Assembly: GCA_022615215.1 (NCBI GenBank)
Contig: JAKEHD010000676.1
Coordinates: forward strand, 1 to 5,200
DNA from: Blastocatellia bacterium
GTDB lineage: Bacteria; Acidobacteriota; Blastocatellia; UBA7656
DNA length: 5,200 bases
Reading direction: 5' to 3'
Shown: piece after piece, positions 1 through 3,876 of the stretch
Numbering within the stretch: the first letter of the stretch is position 1
How the letters are laid out: every line of letters starts with the position of its first letter
The notes under the pieces: model-generated
Databases searched by the model: none
What the model saw: the letters and a program-made list of their open reading frames with translations, nothing else
What the model was told of the DNA's origin: nothing
Made by a program: the position numbers and the translations under genes

Positions 1-883
1 CGCTTCGCCCGTCGTTGAACCCCGGCGCAGTCGTGACCGCGCAGGTATAGCCCGCGCGCTCGACTTCCCTTCGCACATCGGGGTCCGAATCGCCGTTCGG
101 ATAACAGAAAAGTTTTACGTCGTGGTCGAGCACTGAGGCGATTCGGGCGCGCGACTCGCCGAGTTCCCATCGCAATTGCTCGCGGGTTATGTTGGTCAAT
201 ACGGGGTGTGTAACGGTGTGAGAGCCTATCTCTATTCCGGCTGAGTCCATCTCGCGCAAATGCTCCCAGGTGAGAGAACTGAACTCGAACGGCGGCGTGG
301 CCGGGAGTTCGAGGCCGAGAGATGAAGCTATGCGCTCGATGCTCAGGTCTTTCTCTCGGTCGGGGAGCGACTTCAAAAGGGAGTTTACGCTTGCGGCGGC
401 TTCGAGGCGCGAAGTCTCGCATGTGAGGCTCACACTTAGCGAGCGGCCCGCGATCGCCGCTTCGAGATTTTCCTCCTCGGTCCTCGTGGCCAGATAGCGC
501 AGCTTGTCTGTCCAAAGCCAGGTTTTTCCGTCGACGAAATCCGTCACGACGAAGACGGTGGCCGGGGCATCGTAATGGCGCAGGAGAGGAAAGGCTATTT
601 CATAAGTGTCGCGATAGCCGTCATCGATGGTGATAGCCGCTGTGCCCGGCTCCAACTTTCGACCGTTCGAGAGCGATTCGGCCAGAACCGAGAGCGGCAC
701 GAGGCGATAGTGAGTGGTCAGATACTCAAGTTGCTCGGCGAAGGCGTGGGCCGATGTTGCGCCCGGCTTTTCCGTGTGGCTTATTCGATGATACATGACG
801 ACGAGCGCCTTGTTTCGATTGACGAAACGGAAGGGGGCGAATGCGCCCGTCGCCTTCATCATATTGAGCACTGCTTGCTTCAT
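1..883 (-). CDS. Polysaccharide deacetylase family protein (NodB homology), C-terminus cut off by window edge
   Basis: Predicted carbohydrate esterase 4 (NodB-like) enzyme that removes N- or O-acetyl groups from a polysaccharide, probably the polymer made by this locus. I read 294 residues from the ATG at 883; the end lies outside the window. Visible motifs: TIDDGY at residues 85-90 (the usual TFDDGY with Ile for Phe, both metal/catalytic Asp kept), SHTVTHP at 221-227 (the His pair that binds metal) and FCYPNGD at 259-265 (the F-x-Y-P-x-G motif). Before them is the family-typical VVMYHRI (28-34). No signal peptide is evident, so a cytoplasmic or otherwise exported form is possible. A stretch of about 100 residues between motifs 1 and 2 is longer than in minimal NodB domains but resembles EPS-locus deacetylases. 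The start is uncertain: no good Shine-Dalgarno precedes 883, the frame stays open upstream, and Met8/Met9 are alternatives. It lies 106 bp downstream of the ATPase gene on the same strand, probably in the same operon. Confidence 0.9.
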   Translation of the reverse strand, partial: MKQAVLNMMKATGAFAPFRFVNRNKALVVMYHRISHTEKPGATSAHAFAEQLEYLTTHYRLVPLSVLAESLSNGRKLEPGTAAITIDDGYRDTYEIAFPLLRHYDAPATVFVVTDFVDGKTWLWTDKLRYLATRTEEENLEAAIAGRSLSVSLTCETSRLEAAASVNSLLKSLPDREKDLSIERIASSLGLELPATPPFEFSSLTWEHLREMDSAGIEIGSHTVTHPVLTNITREQLRWELGESRARIASVLDHDVKLFCYPNGDSDPDVRREVERAGYTCAVTTAPGFNDGRS

Positions 884-906
884 CAATAATTCTGCATTTG
901 TCCGTC

Positions 907-968
907 GTCCGTTGTTGCGGTAGTGCGAGACGAAGAAAGAAATCTTTATGGCTAAAGAAACAACGGAC
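907..968. repeat. 62-bp inverted-repeat structure enclosing an intergenic copy of the 19-bp repeat
   Basis: The arms GTCCGTTGTT (907-916) and AACAACGGAC (959-968) are perfect 10-bp reverse complements. Inside them is one copy of the 19-bp dispersed repeat (932-950). A second nested dyad, TCTTTA-TGGC-TAAAGA (943-958), uses the end of that repeat and touches the right arm. The structure fills much of the gap between the ATPase stop and the deacetylase start. It could fold in RNA as an intercistronic hairpin, or mark the ends of a small inserted element. It has no U-tract, so I do not call it a terminator. Confidence 0.7.
932..950 (+). repeat. 19-bp dispersed repeat, copy A (intergenic)
   Basis: GAAGAAAGAAATCTTTATG. 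It is the only copy outside a gene and lies in the plus orientation, opposite to the flanking minus-strand genes. It is identical over 19 bases to copies at 1517-1535 and 4417-4435. Its presence in untranslated DNA shows that the repeat is not conserved for a peptide. Confidence 0.9.
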
Positions 969-996
969 CACTGACCACTGACCACTGATTCACTGA
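967..996. repeat. Heptanucleotide tandem array (TCAGTGG type) at the 3' end of the ATPase gene
   Basis: Three perfect ACCACTG units (967-987), read as CAGTGGT on the minus strand, run into a degenerate unit carrying the ATPase stop codon (990-992). The degenerate part also forms the palindrome GATTCACTGAATC (987-999). The right arm of the 907-968 inverted repeat overlaps the array start by two bases. Period-7 arrays of this kind occur between genes in many bacteria. The TCAGNNN phase matches the array at 5129-5184. Confidence 0.8.
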
Positions 997-1922
997 ATCG
1001 CTCGGTTGAGCACCACGCCGAAGAGGTCTTCCTGATTGAATGGAGCGATGGCCTTTGCCATTTCGTCCGAACGGGTCTTGCCCGCGCGGACGACCAGAAG
1101 AGTCGTGTCCGTGTGTCGCGCAAGCAGGCCCGCATCCCCGTTCGAGAGCAAGGGCGAGGAGTCGAACAGCAGAAAATCGTGATCCGGGTCGAACGCCTCC
1201 ACCATCTTCCAGAAACCGGGCGCGGCAAAGAGCGCGGCGGAATTCTCCAGGGGGCGGGTGGCGGGCAGCACGTTGAAGCCGCAAGGCAATATCTTTATGG
1301 CGGCCTCGCCCGGCGGCAGGTTCGACAGAAAAGCTTCGGCCAGCCCGACATCGCAACCGAGGCCGAGCGCGCCGAGCACCGAAGGTTTCATCAGATCGCA
1401 ATCGACGACGAGCACGCGCTTCCTGGCCCGCGCGAGCGCGCACGCCAGATTTAGCGTGACGCTCGTGCGCCCGTCGCCGTGCTGGGCCGATGCTACGAGC
1501 ACGCGCTTGAACTTCGCATAAAGATTTCTTTCTTCTGTGGCAGCCTTCGAGATCATCGAGAGGGCCAAACGGTCGTACTGCCTGGAAACCTGCGGATCAG
1601 GATTATAGAAAGCTATCAGGTGCGGGTCCACGCGCCGCGAATCGACACGAGCCTCGCGGACGGGCCGGGCGAGCGACCTGCGGACGAGCGCGGAGCCTGC
1701 GGCTTCGCGATTCATCCGTTCTTTTTCGAGTATGGAGGGCGCTCTGAGCGAATAGCTCATGAAATCGAACTCTTCAGGGGGAAGCACTTCCACCTCAAAA
1801 GGAAGACTCTTTTCCTCAAAGGGAAGACTTTTTTCCTCAAGATCGTCATCTTGGACAAGCGCGCCTTGCGCCTGCTCTTTCTCATCGGCTGCTCGGTTGA
1901 ACGCTTCGTATACTTTTCCCAT
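990..1922 (-). CDS. CpsD/CapB (BY-kinase)-like P-loop ATPase of the EPS locus, possibly not an active tyrosine kinase
   Basis: Cytoplasmic partner of the chain-length protein; in this family (CpsD, CapB, Wzc C-domain) the ATPase/tyrosine kinase cycle controls polysaccharide polymerisation and export. 310 residues. Residues 1-110 form a low-complexity, charged N-terminal region with a duplicated EEKSLPF (29-42). The adaptor helix SRQYDRLALSMISK is at 113-126. The nucleotide-binding domain follows: P-loop SAQHGDGRTS at 145-154, Walker A' VVDCDLMKP at 172-180, Walker B LLFDSSP at 251-257, and the C-terminal strand FGVVLNRA. Two oddities: the Walker A lysine is Arg152, and there is no Tyr-rich tail after the last strand, the usual autophosphorylation site. 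EERNLY (130-135), from the dispersed repeat, sits in the linker just before the first P-loop strand. The start at 1922 is supported by GGAAGG eight bases upstream. Only 17 bp separate it from the upstream chain-length gene, so the two are co-transcribed. Confidence 0.9.
   Translation of the reverse strand: MGKVYEAFNRAADEKEQAQGALVQDDDLEEKSLPFEEKSLPFEVEVLPPEEFDFMSYSLRAPSILEKERMNREAAGSALVRRSLARPVREARVDSRRVDPHLIAFYNPDPQVSRQYDRLALSMISKAATEERNLYAKFKRVLVASAQHGDGRTSVTLNLACALARARKRVLVVDCDLMKPSVLGALGLGCDVGLAEAFLSNLPPGEAAIKILPCGFNVLPATRPLENSAALFAAPGFWKMVEAFDPDHDFLLFDSSPLLSNGDAGLLARHTDTTLLVVRAGKTRSDEMAKAIAPFNQEDLFGVVLNRAIQ
1517..1535 (-). repeat. 19-bp dispersed repeat, copy B (in the ATPase gene, read as EERNLY)
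   Basis: A perfect GAAGAAAGAAATCTTTATG on the minus strand, encoding residues 130-135 (EERNLY) of the ATPase. It falls in the surface linker between the adaptor helix and strand FKRVLVAS of the P-loop domain. Homologues normally have a short variable segment here, so an inserted peptide could be tolerated. Confidence 0.9.
1797..1838 (-). repeat. 21-bp tandem duplication (two EEKSLPF units) in the ATPase N-terminus
   Basis: Two adjacent 21-bp units, 1797-1817 and 1818-1838, match at 19 of 21 positions and encode EEKSLPFEEKSLPF (residues 29-42). The unit has the same layout as the 19-bp repeat: a purine run, then TCTT. It could be a diverged relative, although only about 12 of 18 aligned bases agree. 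Confidence 0.85.
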
Positions 1923-1930
1923 CGATTGAA

Positions 1931-1936
1931 CCTTCC
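1931..1936 (-). promoter_or_regulatory. Ribosome binding site of the ATPase gene
   Basis: GGAAGG on the minus strand, eight bases before the ATG at 1922 and just after the upstream stop codon. It fixes the ATPase start. Confidence 0.65.
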
Positions 1937-1939
1937 GAT

Positions 1940-3544
1940 CTATTTCTTTCCCAGTATCTCGAATATATTCAGGTTGCTCAGTATGAAGAACAATGCGGGA
2001 ATGGCCGCCGTTCCGATCAAAAAATAAGTCAGTTTGCGTTTGAACGCGCTTCGCCTGGACACCTTTTTCTCGGCCGGAGAGAACGTCTCCGGGATGAGCG
2101 CGACGACAGGCACTCCGAGGTAATACGAGACATCGCGGTCGTCGGAGATCAAAGACAGCCGCCGGACTTCGACGGCGGCAGCCATAACGAGTCCCGCTCC
2201 GAGCGCAAGCGCCAGGGCGAAGAGTATCAAGCGCCTGCGATTGGGCGTCGAAGGTGTTTGAGGCAGATTGGGCGAATCTATCATCTGAAAGAACTTCGCG
2301 CCCGGCCCTGCGGTCGAGGGCTGAAACTCTCTCAGCGCATCTTCTCTTTTTAAAAGCGCGCTGTATCGCTCGCGCAGGCCCTCGTATTCGTACTCGCTAT
2401 AAAGATTTCTTTCTTCCGCTTCTGCTCCGCCGCCTGTCATAACAGGCGCAACATAAAGGTTTCTCTCTTCTGCTCGCGGCACATCGGGTATTTTCGCTCC
2501 TGCCTGCTGTTTGCGATTCAACTCGCGCATGACGACATCGAGTTCCATCTCCAATTTCGCCAGTTCGCGCTGTAGCGAGCGAAGCTCGATGGCTTCAGGC
2601 GAAGAAGCGGCTGCGCGCGCCTTCTCTCCCGAAGAGGCGGCCTGGGCTATCTGCCGGTTTATCTCTGCGAGTTGCTCGCGCGCCTCGACCAGTTGAGGGT
2701 GTTTGTCCGTGTAAGCGGCCGAGTAGTCTTTGATCTTCGCTTCAAGATCGGCTTTCGTTTTGAGGAGTGCGCCGTAGGAATTGACTGTCCGTGTGTCATC
2801 GGGGGGCGGGGCTTTTCGGACGCGCTCCTGCTGCTGGGCGATCAATCGTTTCTGCTCGGCGATCTCGCGTTCGAGTCTGTACTTTCTGTCGTTGAGGGCT
2901 TCGACCGATGCTGCGACGGCCTTGCGCTCGGCGCGCAGGCGTTCGAGATTGCCGACGGCGCGGCTTGCGGCGCGGTTGCGCGCGGCAGCACTTGCGCGAG
3001 CGTCTGTGACGCCGGCGAGGCGGGATTCTATATCGGCTATCTCAGCCCTGATGGCCTCGGCTTCTTCGGCAGCCTGCTGTCGGAGCGTCTCATTGGCCCG
3101 GTCGAATACCGAGACCATATCCGTGACCACTTGTTTTGCTACAAGAGGGTCCGTGTGGCGGTATGCGAGGGTGAAGGATTCGGGGAATCCGTCCGAGTCG
3201 CTGCGGTATTTGGTCTCAAGCTTTATATCCCCCTGCATCTGCTCAAGGGCGAGGTCCATCTTTGGGGCGGGGCTATAGAGACTGTAACGTTTGATAAGGG
3301 CTTCGAGGTTGGCCCGGCTCCTCACCTGCTCGGTCACGTAAGCTATCTGAGCGCCGTTGGCCTCCCTGTCGTATATTCGCCCTGAAACGACTATGAGGGC
3401 GCTCGATTCGTACCTGTAAGGTATGTTCAGGATAGTTATAGTGGCCGAGATCAGCACCACCACCGCAACGAAGAGGATGAGCGCCTTTCTGCGCCAGATT
3501 ATCTGTAAGCACTCGGTTATATTTCGAGGTCTGAAGCTTCTCAT
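1940..3544 (-). CDS. Wzz/GumC-type polysaccharide chain-length determinant (co-polymerase)
   Basis: Inner-membrane polysaccharide co-polymerase that sets chain length and couples the polymerase to export, working with the ATPase encoded next to it. 534 residues from the ATG at 3544, chosen because AAAGAGGTG precedes it at good spacing; the frame stays open for 40 more codons to an ATG at 3664. Order of parts: N-terminal Wzz domain with TM1 (about 21-39) and periplasmic IPYRYESSALIVV; a coiled coil rich in Ala, Glu and Arg (about 150-245) and a second one (about 260-345); the conserved YSALLKREDALREF segment (394-407); the proline-rich motif PNLPQTPSTPNRR (425-437); TM2 (about 438-458); cytoplasmic segment LGVPVVALIPE; and TM3 (about 505-528). 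Unlike Wzc it has no fused kinase; the next gene supplies that domain. EERNLY occurs twice (359-364 and 377-382), between the second coiled coil and the YSALL segment. Confidence 0.92.
   Translation of the reverse strand: MRSFRPRNITECLQIIWRRKALILFVAVVVLISATITILNIPYRYESSALIVVSGRIYDREANGAQIAYVTEQVRSRANLEALIKRYSLYSPAPKMDLALEQMQGDIKLETKYRSDSDGFPESFTLAYRHTDPLVAKQVVTDMVSVFDRANETLRQQAAEEAEAIRAEIADIESRLAGVTDARASAAARNRAASRAVGNLERLRAERKAVAASVEALNDRKYRLEREIAEQKRLIAQQQERVRKAPPPDDTRTVNSYGALLKTKADLEAKIKDYSAAYTDKHPQLVEAREQLAEINRQIAQAASSGEKARAAASSPEAIELRSLQRELAKLEMELDVVMRELNRKQQAGAKIPDVPRAEERNLYVAPVMTGGGAEAEERNLYSEYEYEGLRERYSALLKREDALREFQPSTAGPGAKFFQMIDSPNLPQTPSTPNRRRLILFALALALGAGLVMAAAVEVRRLSLISDDRDVSYYLGVPVVALIPETFSPAEKKVSRRSAFKRKLTYFLIGTAAIPALFFILSNLNIFEILGKK
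2398..2416 (-). repeat. 19-bp dispersed repeat, copy C (in the chain-length gene, read as EERNLY)
   Basis: GAAGAAAGAAATCTTTATA on the minus strand, differing from the consensus only in its last base. It encodes residues 377-382. It is followed by GCG, as is the copy at 4377. Confidence 0.9.
2431..2448. repeat. Perfect 7-bp-stem inverted repeat between two 19-bp repeats
   Basis: CGCCTGT-CATA-ACAGGCG: a 7-bp perfect stem with a four-base loop. It lies in the 35-bp spacer between copies C and D, inside the coding sequence, and encodes part of VAPVMTGGG. The repeat-hairpin-repeat arrangement suggests a composite inserted unit. Confidence 0.7.
2452..2470 (-). repeat. 19-bp dispersed repeat, copy D (diverged, read as EERNLY)
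   Basis: GAAGAGAGAAACCTTTATG on the minus strand, with two differences from the consensus (A to G at position 6, T to C at position 12). Both changes are synonymous, so EERNLY (359-364) is kept. It lies 54 bp, exactly 18 codons, upstream of copy C in the direction of the gene. Confidence 0.85.
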
Positions 3545-3547
3545 TGT

Positions 3548-3556
3548 CACCTCTTT
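3548..3556 (-). promoter_or_regulatory. Ribosome binding site of the chain-length gene
   Basis: AAAGAGGTG on the minus strand, three bases before the ATG at 3544. This strong Shine-Dalgarno favours 3544 over the in-frame ATG at 3664. Confidence 0.75.
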
Positions 3557-3864
3557 CAGAAAGGATGAAGGCATCGATCGTTCCTGTGAGCCGTTCATCC
3601 TTCCGAAATCTCTCTTCCAGGCTAAATGCTTAATTGCGCGGAATTTCCTCAAAATAGCTCGCATGCACTCGACTCGGGAAGATAGCCGAACGGCCAGAGC
3701 CGTAGAGAGTGTCAGGAGCCCAACTTCGTGGAACGGAGGGAATTAAAAAAGGCGTGGGGGCGGTTGCGCGTCAAATAATGGCTGAGACGAGTGGAAAATC
3801 AAGGGATTAAATCATTTGGCTTGATAGAGTGGAACCGCACCTGCGGGGCTGTAACATCCGCACC

Positions 3865-3870
3865 GAAAGG
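3865..3870 (+). promoter_or_regulatory. Ribosome binding site of the acyltransferase gene
   Basis: GAAAGG, six bases before the ATG at 3877. It favours this ATG over those at 3883 and 3886. Confidence 0.6.
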
Positions 3871-3876
3871 CATCGA

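Larger units (their letters stand above)
3545..3876. other. Divergent intergenic region of 332 bp
   Basis: This region separates the minus-strand EPS genes from the plus-strand acyltransferase gene and should hold both promoters. I see no convincing sigma-70 pair, RNA gene, terminator or copy of the 19-bp repeat. Up to 3664 it reads as an in-frame extension of the chain-length ORF, probably untranslated leader. A short dyad CCGCA-CC-TGCGG (3835-3846) lies 30 bp before the plus-strand ATG. Confidence 0.6.

Noticed and set aside
462..482. TEEENLE in the deacetylase resembles EERNLY.
   Set aside because: Only about 11 of 18 bases agree with the repeat; not enough to call a decayed copy.
884..989. 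Rho-independent terminator between the ATPase and deacetylase genes.
   Set aside because: The 10-bp inverted repeat has a 42-base loop and no following U-tract on the minus strand.
1287..1299. Partial match ATCTTTATG in the ATPase gene (encodes part of AAIKILPCGF).
   Set aside because: Only nine bases match, and the encoded segment aligns with the normal IKILPxG strand of the family, so it is probably chance.
1479..2027. A 182-codon plus-strand ORF across the ATPase start and chain-length end.
   Set aside because: It is antisense to two well-supported genes and crosses their junction.
2672..3385. A 237-codon plus-strand ORF antisense to the chain-length gene.
   Set aside because: The opposite strand encodes a clear Wzz/GumC protein with coiled coils; this is a GC-bias shadow with no recognisable domain.
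3545..3664. Longer N-terminus of the chain-length protein from an ATG at 3664.
   Set aside because: The ATG at 3544 has a strong Shine-Dalgarno and puts TM1 at the usual distance; the extra 40 residues look unlike the family.
3742..3774. Possible minus-strand promoter TTGACG ... TTTAAT for the EPS operon.
   Set aside because: The spacer is 21 bases, too long for a normal sigma-70 promoter, and the -10 match is poor.
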